Positions 1 through 11,899 of a stretch of DNA of 64,000 nt are shown here, piece after piece. The DNA lies in the NCBI GenBank assembly GCA_902728285.1, contig CACVBU010000682.1, forward strand, positions 1,163,005-1,227,004. The letters are read 5' to 3'. Source of the stretch: Clytia hemisphaerica. Taxonomy: Eukaryota; Cnidaria; Hydrozoa; Leptothecata; Clytiidae. The position numbers were made by a program, and so were the translations under genes. Position 1 is the stretch's first letter, and every line of letters starts with the position of its first letter. Below the pieces are notes generated by a model, which saw nothing but the letters and a program-made list of their open reading frames with translations, did not search any database and was not told where the DNA came from.

Positions 1-689
1 TATACAAAACATAATTTTTTATAACAAAACTCTTAACATCTTAAACACGAACAATGGATTCAGAATAATAGAGGTAATTATCTTTACAACTCACACTTTT
101 TCAATCACATTAATTGACATCTTGACATATTATAGAGTCATCTTGTTAGGGTAGATGTTTTGTTTTGCGAGAGTTCTTGCGATATAGTATATTGTTCAAC
201 TTGGAGAGGGAATGTTTAAGTAAACACAGAATTTTTTTTCATAGCAGTTATTTGGGGGTCGGATTTAGGCAGGGCTGTCGGATTTAGGACCACTCACGGC
301 ACCAACTGGGCCAGGCCAAATTGATAGTTTGGTTCGTGTCCTCCGACCGACTCTAAATTTTTGAGAAAAAGTGTTTCACTTTGAGTCGGAAAAATCAAAA
401 AAATTTTACCTCCTTTTCACATGATAGCTATCTCTGCAGTTCTTTTTTAACTGACTGCTTTGATTCTTCTATAAACAACATCCACTTCGTGCACAAAAAA
501 TGTCCGAGTGTAACCCGTACTTAAAAAAAAAATATTTAGCACCTAAAAGCAGAGAGTCACAGTTGTATTCCTTTAAGCACACACGCGAACGCCTTAATCT
601 CCAACTAGAAGTTATCTTGCCATCGTGACGCGTGCCTTTGTGGATCTGGGCTTTAGGCTATTTCTTTACATTTGCGGTTGGATTCCAGG

Positions 690-1080
690 GCCCGGTTGTT
701 CAAAAGTCGATTAGATTAAGTCCCAATTACCGCTAATCGCGATTAGATTTCGATTAGTTAATCCCGGCGATCAACTTCCGTTGTTCGAACGTCAGATTAA
801 CTAATCGTAGACTTTTTGCCTGTGTTTTCAAAGATCTTAATCCTGACGTCACATTTCGATCATTTCTAAATCATTCGAAAAGCTTTTTTCGTTCGAATTT
901 ATCACTTCAATGCAGCGACTTCACCTTTTTTAATTTTATAGAAAAAAGCTTCTTGTAATCCTCGCTAATCCTGGGTCAGAGCAGGATCAAAAATCCTGGG
1001 TCAGAGCAGGATTAAAATTTGACCTATTTAATCGGAATTTAATCCAGATTTAAGCCTAACTTTTTTCGAACAACCGATGG
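690..1080. mobile_element. Short TIR element (CGGTTGTTC ends)
   Basis: The left end reads CCCGGTTGTTCAAAAGTCG and the right end is the inverted GAACAACCGATGG. The interior is rich in GATTAG/CTAATC motifs in both orientations and contains no ORF. Elements with GGTTGTTC-type ends are common in cnidarian genomes as far as I recall; the superfamily was not determined. Confidence 0.5.
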
Positions 1081-1114
1081 TCCTGTGTTAATCAGCGCTA
1101 ATCGAGATTTAATC

Positions 1115-1751
1115 CAGGGGATGTCAATCGAAAAATTCGATTGTCGAATCGATCGAAGTCAATCGAAGTCGATTGAAGTGATTGGTCGAATCAATCGAAG
1201 TCGGTCGAAGTGATTACATTTATGATTACATTACTTTATGATCGACTTCGATTGACTTCGATGGACTTCGATTTGCTTGTCGTTACCGTCGTAACTTGCT
1301 TGCGGCAAATAATTTCACCCACCTTGTGTCTCCTTTGTGCCTTAAGGTCGGTCTCCACTTGCGCGCTGCGATAGCTCTTCCTTGAGCAAAGCTTCCACGC
1401 CATGGGTCATAAGAAAAATGAAGCAATTCCATTGGCGTGATCTGACGTAACGATCACTCGCTTGAAAAGCAAGCACGATCAATTTCTCAAAGCAAAAAGT
1501 TGCGATCGCAGCGTGCGCTAGTGGAGACCGACCTTTAGGCTTGAAAGAAAATATAAATCGAAGTTGATCGAAGTCAATCGATGTCGATCAAAGTCAATCG
1601 TAGTCGATCGAAGATTTACATTTTTTTAAAGGTTTGATCGACTTCGATCGATTCGACAATCACTTCGATTGACTTTAATTGATTCGACCAATCACTTGTA
1701 TCGACTTGTATCGACTTCGATTGCTTTGATCGCTTCGATTGACATCCCCTG
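1115..1751. mobile_element. hAT-like non-autonomous element
   Basis: The ends are CAGGGGATGTCAATCGA and its inverse ...TTGACATCCCCTG. The flanks ATTTAATC (1107-1114) and GTTTAATC (1752-1759) match at 7 of 8 positions, as expected for the 8-bp target duplication of hAT elements, whose termini usually begin CAG. The interior flanks consist almost entirely of reiterated GATCGAAGTCAATCG-like motifs in both orientations. A Harbinger-like element sits in the middle. Confidence 0.7.
1345..1534. mobile_element. PIF/Harbinger-like MITE nested in the hAT-like element
   Basis: A 190-bp element with inverted ends AGGTCGGTCTCCACT and a subterminal GCGC...GCTGCGAT on both sides. It is flanked by a TTA triplet on each side (1342-1344 and 1535-1537), the typical 3-bp target of PIF/Harbinger. 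No coding capacity. Confidence 0.7.
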
Positions 1752-1871
1752 GTTTAATCAAAAATTAAGCTAATCGGCCGCTAATCCACCCAGGATTGCA
1801 CGATTGTTTGAGAAATTTCGAAAATTCAGGTTTTTGGTATAGGAAAATGAAAAAAAGGTTCCAGTTTTAGC

Positions 1872-1900
1872 TACCGACCGACCGACCGACCGACCGACTG
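1872..1900. repeat. ACCG microsatellite
   Basis: About seven tandem copies of the tetranucleotide ACCG with one T interruption near the right end. Confidence 0.85.
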
Positions 1901-2444
1901 ACCCATTTTTCAAAGCTTCTAGGACACGAACCAAACAATCAACATCAATTGGGCCTGATCCTGGCTAAATATTTAAAAGGATTTCTAAACCGTTTTATAA
2001 GCAAAAAACTAAATCAAACTAAAGAAATCAAATAAGTGTTTTCAACCCTTCGGTACAGATCTGCCCTAACACAGATATAAAAATATAAGTCACTATAGAA
2101 AACCAATTTTTAACGACAGCCACTTTAAAAATCCAAACAATTACTGAGATGATGAATGAAGGAGACTCAAAACTCAAAACTAGAACAAAAAATCAGCCAA
2201 AAAACACCAAAATTTTCACTTTCACTTGCTTGCCGCGAAATCTGAACACTCCACGAAAACACCATGTTGTTTTCGCAGCCTTGGTCAAACTATAAATATG
2301 AAATTTAGCACCAGATTTTTTAGTGCGTTTGACCCTGCTATTTGTTTACAGTAATTACGCTGGTTGGAGACACAAAGGGAAATTCCCTTGGGCCAGAGGT
2401 CCCCCATCCGCTGATGCGAAGGTCGGGAAAGTTTTCAACATTGG

Positions 2445-2530
2445 AATTGTCTGAATATCAGACCTTTACAAAACCACAGGTAATATAAGGATCACGAATC
2501 CGATAGTGGGTGCCAACAGCTTACCGTCGT
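2445..2530. repeat. Diverged direct repeat, left copy
   Basis: This stretch (CTGAATATCAGACC ... GTGGGTGCCAACAG) is echoed at 3885-3970 (CTGAATCGCAGACATC ... GTGGATGCCAGCAG) in the same orientation with scattered substitutions. The two copies flank the TTAA element at 2600. The origin of the pair is not clear. Confidence 0.5.
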
Positions 2531-2599
2531 TTTACGTAACATACAATAGCAACTATATTTCTTGTAATATTTTTTTTTGCCTGCGATGGCTAAAAGCAA

Positions 2600-3287
2600 G
2601 GGCTCTGACCATAGTGAATTTTTAATATTTGCCACTTACAAAATATAAAGTTCTACTTAATGTAGCATGTTATACATATTCTGTTAGGTCAATTATCCGC
2701 GAGTCTGAAAATTTAAGAATGGCAATGAAAAAGTTTTATGAAGAAGAAAATGAAGACTTTTGCAAAGAAGAGTATTTCAACTTTGAAGAGCTTAGTTTCG
2801 GCGAAGAAAAAACATTGTGAAAATTTTTTTGCGGTAGACGGTGTATCTTTTATCAAACTAAAATTATTTTTTCGGAAAAATTTTTATTTAAAAGCTTATT
2901 TGCTTCAAAATCTTGAAAATAGTGCTTTTCCATCCCAATTTTTCATAGAAAACCAGCCATAACTTTTGATGCATTAATTTAGAAAATTTTTCCGAAGAAA
3001 TTATAACAGTTCAATTCTTTGCAGACAGTTAAAAAAAAAATCGAAACAAAAAGGTTAATTACCCATTAAAACTTACCACTTTTTATAAAAGAAGGTGATG
3101 CAACATATTATTAACGTCTTTTTAAAGCTCATAACGTCATTTTTGCAATTAAATTCTTAATTACTCTTAAGGCATTTGATTAAAAGGCAATTTATAAAAG
3201 CAATTCTTTGTTAAAAGTGTTAAAGAACCTAAACATAACTTTTATGTTCAAATACTTAAATCAATTTTCCGACTATGGTCAGAGCCC
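2600..3287. mobile_element. TTAA-targeting element, copy 1
   Basis: The TIR is GGGCTCTGACCATAG, with its inverse at the right end. TTAA follows the right end, but the left flank reads GCAA, so the left target copy has mutated. The same ~700 bp element recurs at 43802 and 56500 with intact TTAA on both sides. It carries a short acidic reading frame (about 2700-2820) seen in all three copies but no transposase. The TTAA target points to piggyBac or Kolobok; the GGG terminus fits Kolobok slightly better. Confidence 0.7.
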
Positions 3288-3447
3288 TTAAAGCAAGACA
3301 TTTAGCACTTCGGGCTTTATAAATATGTGGGTTTGTCTCTAGAGGTACGGAAAATCTAGTGTTTACCATTATTGAGTTTAAAGCTCCATTGTTCTTAATT
3401 TTAAAGCGGGCTGGAATGTCGAAGTCACTAAAACATTCACAGTGTGA

Positions 3448-3795
3448 TCATACTGGATCGTGAGACCTAGCAATAATCAAATGTTTGTTTGCATTGCAAT
3501 GCGTGCACTTCGTAACAGAAGGCGCCATTTCGTTCAAAAATGAACTTGAATTGACGGCACCACGGACAGTGACTCCGAAAGGCTCAATCCCAATACTGGA
3601 GGTCAATAAACGTTTTAGATTTGCTTGAAAAACTACATGTTTACGAGGGTGGGTTTGTCTAAACTTTAGAGACCTATGTGCTTCGACAATTTTCCATTTT
3701 TGTGAATTATGTACCTTCTCAGAAACTTTGTAGGCGTATCTTTCCTTCCATCTAAAAAACTTTTTTATAAATGGCGTTTTTCCATGTCTCATCAT
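3448..3795 (-). CDS. Unrecognised 115-codon ORF, possible exon
   Basis: This open frame starts at an ATG and encodes a basic protein of about 115 residues with a short CxxC...H-like segment near its C-terminus (residues about 97-104). No family is recognised. Composition is less AT-skewed than the surrounding noncoding DNA, which is the only argument that it is real. It lies between two copies of a degenerate direct repeat, and no partner exon or promoter is obvious. It may equally be a chance ORF or a fragment of an old element. Confidence 0.2.
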   Translation of the reverse strand: MMRHGKTPFIKKFFRWKERYAYKVSEKVHNSQKWKIVEAHRSLKFRQTHPRKHVVFQANLKRLLTSSIGIEPFGVTVRGAVNSSSFLNEMAPSVTKCTHCNANKHLIIARSHDPV

Positions 3796-4079
3796 ACAAT
3801 ACCGTAGTAAGCATTATGTTATACTATTTGCCCGAAGGTGCAATTTGAAAACTAAGGCCTCTGCATTGCACGAATATACACCAAAAACCTAGTCTGAATC
3901 GCAGACATCTACAAAACCCCAGGTAGTATAGGAGCACGAAACCGTTAGTGGATGCCAGCAGCCTACCAAAAACCAGGAAAACATTATTGTTTTATATGAT
4001 TTCTATATATTTTTCCGCTAGAGAATTGTAATTGAAATCTTAGTCTGGGTGAAGAATCTTTCCCAATTAGCTTCTTTTT

Positions 4080-4341
4080 ACACCCCCTTCTCACAAACTC
4101 AGGGAACTTTTTCAGCCAGTGGGGATAAAAATATCGGACCAAAATTCAATAGGGATTGATATTTCTATGTTTTTTATGGCTGGGCATTTGAATTCCATTG
4201 TTCTCGAGCCAGAAAATTCAGTGGGGATGGAAAAATACCATAACATTTTACAAAATTAAAGTATAATTTTCCACTGAGGATGATCATTTGGCCAATTTTT
4301 CCAGTAGAAAAGGGTCCCAATGGGTTTGTGAGAAGGGGTGT
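4080..4341. repeat. Dispersed repeat family R1, copy 1
   Basis: A ~260-300 bp palindromic repeat whose ends read CACCCCCTTCTCACA and TGTGAGAAGGGGGTG. Inside are short blocks around CCCACTG or CAGTGGG and GTTTTTTATGGCTGGG. Seven copies occur in this window, in both orientations. No ORF. Confidence 0.75.
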
Positions 4342-4754
4342 TTCTTTTGAATCAATCGTGGAATCAAGCGATAAGATTAAGAAAGATTAGATGCTCTAAA
4401 CGTGGGTGACCTTCGATTGTGAAGCTCTTTCGCAGGATCGATCGCCAACTAAATTTGATCTGTGGTGTCAACTACAGCAACTCACATCATACCATCAGGA
4501 CCAAGGAATTTGCTTTTGCATTATATCTATAAAGTAAGTAAGTTTGCGACCGCAGTTGAGGAGGACCCAAAGGCTCCATTTACTTTTAGCCATGACTTTA
4601 CCCGTGTCTAAGGTGCTACTCTCTGGATTTTCTTTGTATTTCTTTACTTTCCCTCTGCCCGTCTCTGGGTTTCAAGCTTAGAGGCACCAACTTTGATTTT
4701 GAGGTCTTTGGTATGACCCGGTTTGGTGTCAAACCCACAAACCTTGCACATCAT

Positions 4755-5145
4755 AGCCGTAGCTACGGTAGACTAGAGTCTACTCTTGACTGAACTTTGC
4801 TTTTTGATGATTTTGATGGCGCTGAGTCCAGTGAAGTAGACAAGAGGATATCGCCATCTTGAATTTTTTCACTTTCGTTTTCAAAAAGTATAAGAAAACA
4901 ACAAAACAATAAAATATATGCTAAAACCATATCAAGTTTAAGAAACTATAAAAAATGAAATATACGTGAGAATACTTCCAAAATTTGAAACAAATTGGTC
5001 TATTGGACATGGTTTTCTGTTTATTTTTTTTTCAAAAAGGGACTGGATCTAGTGGTATGTGTTTGCTACTACCTCAAGCAAAGCTATCAGCGCCATCCAG
5101 TCTATCAAAAAGCTATAAATGGAACCCGGGCTCTAGCTACGGCCG
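4755..5145. repeat. Repeat block with GTAGCTACGG ends
   Basis: Contains a segment (TGAACTTTGCTTTTTGATGA ... GTCCAGTGAAGTAGAC) found again in reverse complement at 17118-17235 and 17318-17412. The motif TAGCTACGG is inverted near both edges. Probably a degenerate TIR element; limits are approximate. Confidence 0.4.
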
Positions 5146-5149
5146 ATAT

Positions 5150-5930
5150 ATAGCATATTAAAGACTCTTAAAGGTAAAATTTAATAATGACTGCACTTTG
5201 GGATAACGTTTGGGGTTTTCATTCCCCCTTTTTAAAATAAAAGGGAAAATTCAAAGAAGAAGTAACTTTTTCAAAATGGGGGGAATAGAAGAATTAAAGA
5301 CAAAGATGAGAGAGCAACCCTTTGCTAATTATATCAAGTGAAAGCCTTTGGAAAATCAAAAACAACAGAAAGTAGAAATATAAAATTGTTACAATGAAAA
5401 ATCCCTCATTAATAAATTTATGTTCAAGCCTACCATCCAAGATAAGATTTTTGAAAACACACAGAAAAAGGGATCTCAATGCAATTTTCCAGTGGGCACA
5501 CGCGACCAGTGTAGATGTTTGTGTAAAAGGCAAATTATTTTTCTTGAAATTTTTAGATAGGAAGTAAATTGCTGCATATTGATTGAAGTGTGCACTAATT
5601 TTTGTTTTATGTTTTTACAAGTAGTTAAAATACTTTGAACTATTATTTAAACGGTAAATATTCTGAAACATATAGAAAACGTTGGTATTGACCGGTATTC
5701 TGCTATTGAAAAGCCAGTTTCCGGTTCTCGGAACATATGCGATCGGTGTTAGAGAATTTTTTGGTCAGTACCATGGTATTCCTGTATTTTGTACTCTCTT
5801 AAGTCCCAACAGAAAAAATGCAAGCAAGTTGTATCGTAGACCGTATAACAAAAGTAAGTGATTTCAGCATTGCTACTTTATTTTATATTTAGAGTCGGGA
5901 GGGATTTAATATAGGCTTATAAGGTTACAC
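5150..5930. other. No gene seen
   Basis: AT-rich sequence with only short chance ORFs on both strands. I could not recognise a coding region, RNA gene or clear repeat here. Confidence 0.5.
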
Positions 5931-5934
5931 GCTT

Positions 5935-6165
5935 TTTATAAGAACATCCAAAATTTTTGAAGCCTTCAGATGTTCTTAACTTTTTGAGTATTAACGAGCC
6001 TAAAAATGTTCTTAACATGTTCTTATTTTCGCCATTTTTTGAGTATTTTTGTCCCTTTTCTTAACAAATTGGTGTTTTAAAGTCCGAAAAGCCTTAAACA
6101 TTTTTCTACTTGTTCCAAACATTTTGACCATCGAAGCTTTATGTTCTTACATAGTTTTTTCATAT
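5935..6165. repeat. TTATAAGAACA repeat family R3, copy 1
   Basis: A ~200-230 bp repeat bounded by TTTATAAGAACA-like ends and carrying many AAGAACA/TGTTCTT motifs in both orientations. Related copies lie at 10082, 51417, 52712 and 59990. Short reading frames here arise from the repeat. Confidence 0.6.
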
Positions 6166-6169
6166 AAAA

Positions 6170-7008
6170 AAATGTGTATAATATTCTCTGACCCGCGAAG
6201 TTTTATCCCTAGCCCTTTTCATTTTTTCCGTTCGTCTTTCCAAGTCATCTGTCGATGCTTAGCCTAAACAGCAATGCAAAATAAATCTTATATTGCGTGT
6301 GAGAAAATATTTTAGGCTGAGAAATTAATTCAATTTAGTTGGTGTCGTTATTATTTTCATATTAAGTCAATATTTTTTTAATTATCAAAAGGGAAACAAA
6401 ATAATAAAATCAGCTATAATTTGATTTTGATATCAGAATGGGGGTACTAGGAAAAAAAGAGATTCGAAAAATATAAACCAGTTTTTAAGAACCTTTTGAA
6501 CAATGGCAATATGTACATTAGAATATGACGAACTTTTCTAAAGAGTTCTTTTCACAACAATTGCATGACGTTAACGTTATGAAAGTTTAAAGGGACATAA
6601 CAGTACTTGCGAAATTTGTAAACAAACTGTATGCAGCGGATAAAAAATCAAAACAAATGTCACATGTCAAAATAAAAAATCAAACCAAATATGGCTAATT
6701 TTGATTGTTCAATTGTTTTACAAGTCTGTTTTGGACACGCGATTTTAATTGTTCTCTTTAATGACACGTGGTTCATGCAATGTTTACAATTTACTACTTT
6801 AATGTCCCTTTAAATCCATGGGTCGAATGATATCTGTGATCTTATATACAACACTAAATAGAGCTACTCTTTCTTTCACAAACCGTGGCAGGTGAAGCAA
6901 AATTATGCACCATCGCTTTGTTAAAAGTAGACCACAACAAGGCCATTGCAGAAACCTTGACTTTTACTGTTAAAAGATTTTAACACTGCCATTTACTTCA
7001 AAATTTCA
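6170..7008. other. No gene seen
   Basis: AT-rich, with no long ORF on either strand and no recognisable repeat ends. Confidence 0.45.
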
Positions 7009-7009
7009 C

Positions 7010-7160
7010 TGGGCGAAATAAGAGATTTCCAATCCTGGAAATATCTTGAAAATATGATATTTCGATATACTTTTGTAAATATGGAAATATGACTTTTTTA
7101 TATTTCCAAAGTATTGGAAATATCATATTTCTATACCTTTTTAGATTATAATTTTCATTG
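7010..7160. repeat. CACTGGG-ended element of reiterated GGAAATAT motifs
   Basis: Begins CACTGGGCGAAATAAGAG, almost the same as the start at 26739. The body is a string of GGAAATAT and ATATTTCC words in both orientations. No matching right end was found, so this copy is probably truncated. Confidence 0.5.
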
Positions 7161-7422
7161 GCATATTTTTCGTGAAGATATATGCCACCTGTTGCTCCTG
7201 GTCCAGCGTTCATATACTAAGGAAAAAATTAACATTAAAATCCATACGGATAATAGAGCTCATCATAGGTTAGCTTTCTAGGTTTTCGAGAGGAAGACAA
7301 TAGATTTAGCCTATCCAACCACGAGGTAGAATATATTGAATTTCCCTCCAACAATATCAAAACGGGAATAAAAAGGAGCTCTAATACTGTTTGATATATA
7401 TGTTCCAAGCTAGCTAAAGCAT

Positions 7423-7703
7423 CCCCTTCTCACAGACCAGGTAGGATTTTTTCAGCCAATAGGGGTTAGAAATAACAGACTAAAACTCGATGGGGATTGA
7501 TATTCCCATATTTTTTATGACCGGGGATTTAAATTCTTTTGTTTTCAAGTCAGAAAATTCAGCGGGGATAGGAAATATAGCATAACATTTTGCAGCGAGG
7601 ATCAGTTTGTTTGATTATTTTCAGTGGGGACAAAAATTGAAGTATAATTATCCACAGGGGACGATATTTTGGCCAATTTTTCCAGTGGGAAGGGTTCCCA
7701 GTA
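7423..7703. repeat. Dispersed repeat family R1, copy 2
   Basis: Starts at CCCCTTCTCACAGACC and follows the family order (GATGGGGATTGATATTCCC, then CAGTGGGAAGGG). The right end is truncated before the final GAGAAGGGGGTG. Confidence 0.7.
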
Positions 7704-8383
7704 AACGATCCTATCGTCTACACAAGATCACTGATAAATTCGGGTAGAGTAAGCAGTGGCGGATATGTTTACAGTGTATCATCCATTTTGTTCCAAAACT
7801 CTACCATCACTTTTTTCCCGTAAACCGCCCTGACGCCCTAGCTCTTTCCCGCGTTTACTGACCATTAACAAACGGACGATAGCATCGTCTAGAGATCGAT
7901 ATGAGGAGGAAAGCTTAAGTTTCATAACGGAGATACTCGATAGTTATATAAGGAGTGAGCAAGAGAAAATCTCTGTCATAGAGCTTTCTTAAATCCGACA
8001 TGACTAGATTACTTTCATATTATGGGAACGCCTTTGAAATTTTAATGATACGAATAATATTTAATAAGATTTCAGTCGGGATATTTTATACAGGATGCTT
8101 TTCAATCCTAAGTGCGGCTTGATATTTATCACATAGAAATATGGGAGAGCGGCAAATACTTAGATTATGCGTGGGCTGATTGACGTCAAAAGGAAAACCC
8201 TAACTTTTTATTTTGAAATTTTGAAAGGGTTTGTATTTATACCTTATGTTATCTATGGACATTATTACAACATTATTTTCCGAAGAGGATATTCGATATC
8301 AAATACACTTTGGAACATAACTTTGTTCAACGTTCTCCACAGTGTCCTGTGTGTACCACTCTTGGTTAACTTCAGTTAAAGGT

Positions 8384-8531
8384 AGAGCCCCCAAGCGGTT
8401 TTCGTGATGGCGTGATAGGGACCTTTTTCTTGCGTGATTACGTGATTTGAAAGATTTTTGAGCCGTGATGACTTTTTTTTTTTGACAAAAAATATGTGAT
8501 ATCGTGATCAGACTTACCGCTGGGGGCTCTT
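8384..8531. mobile_element. MITE of GCGTGAT-reiterated family, copy 1
   Basis: Ends AGAGCCCCCAAGCGG and CCGCTGGGGGCTCT are inverted. Flanks TTAAAGGT and TTAAGGTT resemble a slightly diverged 8-bp target duplication. The interior repeats CGTGATGGCGTGAT-like words. Related copies lie at 17660 and 53426. Short ORFs overlapping it are incidental. Confidence 0.6.
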
Positions 8532-8539
8532 TAAGGTTA

Positions 8540-10080
8540 GAAATGATTCCAGATCCAGGAGGCACTCAAGATAAATAACCTACCGTACGTTCGGTCCTCA
8601 AGGATAGGGTTTTCAAGATCAGAAAAAAATGAACTGTAAGGTTCGAAATGAGCGAAGATGAGTGTAAAAAAGAACTCAATGGTGTAAAAAATGAACAGAA
8701 TTAAGTTTTTTGGGCAAATTTTTGGAAAATGAGAAAATTTTTTGCCTAAAATGGACAACAAGTTTCAAGAAAATGCACCTGTAAAAAGATTCAAGCCTAG
8801 AATTGAGATTTCGATAACTTATTTTCATTTAAGATGTAAAGAACAAGTTAAGGAAGCTATTTTGTTTTACATTTTCATACGGAATACGAGACAAACTCCC
8901 ACTATCTCACGGTGTGTAAATGTTAAAAAATCATTTTATAAAATTCCTGAAGTCAAAAGTTTTAGTCGAAATGAAATTGAAACTTAGTTAAAATAAAATC
9001 TATTTTAAATGTCGAGGGCTTCAGAATATAAAAGGTGGTTTTAATAAATATTACATGATATATCGGGAATTTAAATGCCCCCAAATTTGTTGATAGTCCA
9101 GTTTACTTTTGAGGTACTATATTCAACAGGCACTTTGTCAGCTGTTTTTTCTATGACTACTCATTTAGTTGAGTTTATAGTTTAGTTTATACACGTTTAG
9201 TAAATAGTTCAAAGTATGAAGGTACACAGTACCAGGGGGTACTTAGGAAAAAATAGGTTTTGGTATGTGCAGACAGCAAGGATCGGTATTTTGACCTTCC
9301 TATAAGTCTTTTTTAAGGGTTACAAAAAAAAAAGTCAAAGTCAAACTCTCTTTTAAAGGCGGATTTTTTCAAAAACCGTCTCAATTTTTGCCGATTCTGT
9401 TTCTTTGAGGGAAACATTTTCGCAAAAATTAAGTCTCTCTAAGGAATCGGTTTTCGGAGGTCTGACCCGTAAGTAGATACCCGATATTCTCAAACCCTAA
9501 TGCTTCCTCCCCGTTTAATTAATAGTTAAAAGTAAGAAAATACTCGACGAAAGAAATTTTACACAAGGCTGAGGTTGTCACAACTTTTTCTCATATGTTA
9601 CTGCAATCTGTGTAAAAAGGATGATTATGCGATAATGATGATAATATATGACTTTTCACTTTCGGCCATGTCCACCGTATTTTGCTTCCTTACTATTATT
9701 ATTTAATGAATTTCTCTTCGCAGGCATTTCTGCCTCTCTGAAAGGATCTATACAATAAGATTGCTTAGAAAAACTTCGTTATGGTAAGTACGGAATTCCA
9801 AAATTTTCTTCTATCCCGTTTGGTGGCTGGAATCTTTGCGGTCTTTCTTTCCATGGTTCTTCCTGCATTTACAATTTTGTTCCGAAAGAGTTCAAAAGGG
9901 AATTCGATCCTGTCTCTAATATATTATTTCCTTTTCATTCTCAATGGTTTTGATATATCAAAATACATTTCGAGGATGTGTGCAGCCTAGTGTATCAGTC
10001 ATTTGGTGAGTTTTTTTAGTTGGTGGGGGTTAGATGAAATAATGTTATAACAGATCATCCATTCTGCGCATACATGTTTT
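8540..10080. other. No convincing gene
   Basis: Several 60-80 codon ORFs occur on both strands, but none shows a recognisable family, splice context or paralogue in the window. One (9781-9990, +) is hydrophobic and begins with ATG. I could not support it further. Confidence 0.4.
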
Positions 10081-10081
10081 T

Positions 10082-10310
10082 ATAGGAACAAACTATATAA
10101 GAACATAAGACTTCGATGACCGAAATGTTAAGAACAAGTTAAGAACATTTTAAGGCTTTGTGGGCTCTAAAACACTCGGTTTCTTAGGAAAACGGGCAAA
10201 AATATTCACAAAATGGTGAAAATAAGAACATTTTTAGGCTTAAAACTTAAAAAGTTAGGAACTTCTTATCAAGGATTTTGAATGTTCTTATACCGTGTAC
10301 CGAGCTTTGA
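10082..10310. repeat. TTATAAGAACA repeat family R3, copy 2
   Basis: Begins TATAAGAACATAAG and ends TGTTCTTATA. It contains AAGGCTTTGTGGG and repeated AAGAACA words, opposite in orientation to the copy at 5935. Confidence 0.6.
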
Positions 10311-10569
10311 CGTGTTAATAAGAATCTGTTCTGAGATTAGGAATAAAATAAAGAATGTAAAAGGTTTATTTGGCATACAGGTTACTTATTGGAGGGTCTT
10401 TCAAATTCTTTATTAATTGATGAAGATTTACAGTTTCATCAACAATAATTCAGAATTCAGTTGTTTAGCGTAGTTTTCCAATCAGGATGAGCGTTCAGAG
10501 TATTTGTTTCAAAATTTTCCAGTTGGGATGAACACAACCGGATATGTAACATATAGGGTGTGGAAAATA

Positions 10570-10872
10570 CACCCCTTCTCGCAGATCCGGTAGGATTCTT
10601 TCAGCCTGCGTGGGGATAAAAATTATGAACTGAAACTCGATGGGGATTGATATTTCCATACTTTTTCTGGATGGGGGATTTACATTCTTTTTTTTCAAGT
10701 TTGAAAATTTAGTGGGGATGGAAAAAATAGCATAATATTTAGCAGTGAGGATTGGTTTATTTGATTATTTTCGGTGGGGACAAAAACTGGAGTGTAATTT
10801 TCTAATGGGGACGATATTCTGGGCAATTTTTCCAGTGGGAAGGGGTCCCAGTGGATCTGTGAGAAGGTGTGT
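10570..10872. repeat. Dispersed repeat family R1, copy 3
   Basis: A full-length copy from ACCCCTTCTCGCAGATCC to GTGAGAAGGTGTG, with the same internal blocks as the copy at 4080. Confidence 0.75.
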
Positions 10873-11480
10873 CGGTGTGAAAATGAGGTTTCAATGACTT
10901 TGATGTGTTGAAGATCGGAATCGGAATAAAATTTCATCTTTTGGTAATCTGAAAAGAAACCTTGATTTTCTAAAATATTCTAATTTTTTTATAAGCAAGT
11001 GTCTGCCCCTTTATCAGGCTCGCATTATGCTTAGCATTCTATTGTTTTTAAACATAATAGAGCCATTGTTTAGGTACACAAAGCTGAGCCTGCATATATT
11101 TATAAACGTTATGGTTATAAGAAAAAAAAAACATCTAGATCTTCATTTATAAATGATTTTTATCAAATTTTTATATCAGACATTTTTCATTAAGACTTAT
11201 CAAGGATTATTGGATTAATAGAAAAATCTGGAAGGGAAAATTTGAAAAATATAAAAAATTGATAAAAATGGAAAATGTCAAATATCATTAATGCGTGGAA
11301 ATAGATTTGGATACAGTAAAATTATGAATGGGGAACTACTTTCTTTTGGTAGAAGGTCATGTAAACATTTAAGCAATTTTCGAATTCACGAAGAGATGAA
11401 ATAGCGGGATTAAGTAAATTAAATTACGACGTAGCTCACTCGCTTGTAAGGTCGCGTTTTTACGTTTTTTGCTTAAAAAC

Positions 11481-11755
11481 GGCTTAAGACCATTTAGACG
11501 TTACGGTTTCGTTCCGTTTCGAAACGAAACGGTTCCGAAACAAGCGTGAACGTCAAAATTCGAAACGTCAAAAAAGAAGAAAAAGAAGACGCTAAAACCA
11601 AAACAGATCGAAACGGTTTCACGCCACTTTTTTCATCGTAGTTGAACTGCTCCGTTTTCTTGCTTCGAAACGTTCCGAAACCAACACACTCGATCCGTAA
11701 TGAAAATCATACCGGGACGAAACGGAACAGTAACGTGTGAAGTTAAACTAAGCCT
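11481..11755. mobile_element. MITE with GTTACGGTTC TIRs, copy 1
   Basis: Inverted ends around GGCTTAAG...GACGTTACGGTTTCG and ...AACGGAACAGTAACGTGTG. The interior consists of CGAAACGG/CCGTTTCG words in both orientations. A second copy is at 12841-13110, and a partial related piece follows at 13108-13200. Confidence 0.65.
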
Positions 11756-11893
11756 TCGTTCACGCCAACCACTTTTCACAGGCTAACCCGAAAGCAAGGC
11801 AGACTTAAAGAAATCATCTCTGCTTCTAGAACGAATTCCCGATTGATTTTTTTGCTCTAGAAAAATAACGGTTTGTGGCATGAACGAAGGCTA
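11751..11893. mobile_element. Small palindromic MITE (AGCCTTCGTTCA ends)
   Basis: AGCCTTCGTTCACGCCA at the left end is inverted as TGGCATGAACGAAGGCT at the right end. It is about 143 bp, abuts the preceding MITE, and has no coding capacity. Confidence 0.55.
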
Positions 11894-11899
11894 GAGGAA

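Larger units (their letters stand above)
305..1966. mobile_element. Outer TIR element of a nested transposon block
   Basis: Inverted ends of about 45 bp: the segment near 311-342 (core TTTGGTTCGTGTCCT) recurs as its reverse complement at 1921-1965. No coding sequence is visible. The interior has been colonised by at least three other TIR elements, annotated separately. A short ACCG microsatellite lies just inside the right end. No target duplication could be fixed, so the superfamily is unknown and the exact limits may be off by a few bases. Confidence 0.55.

Noticed and set aside
1..300. Search for an exon or promoter at the left edge
   Set aside because: Only AT-rich sequence and a short GTCGGATTTAGG duplication near 258 and 279; nothing supportable.
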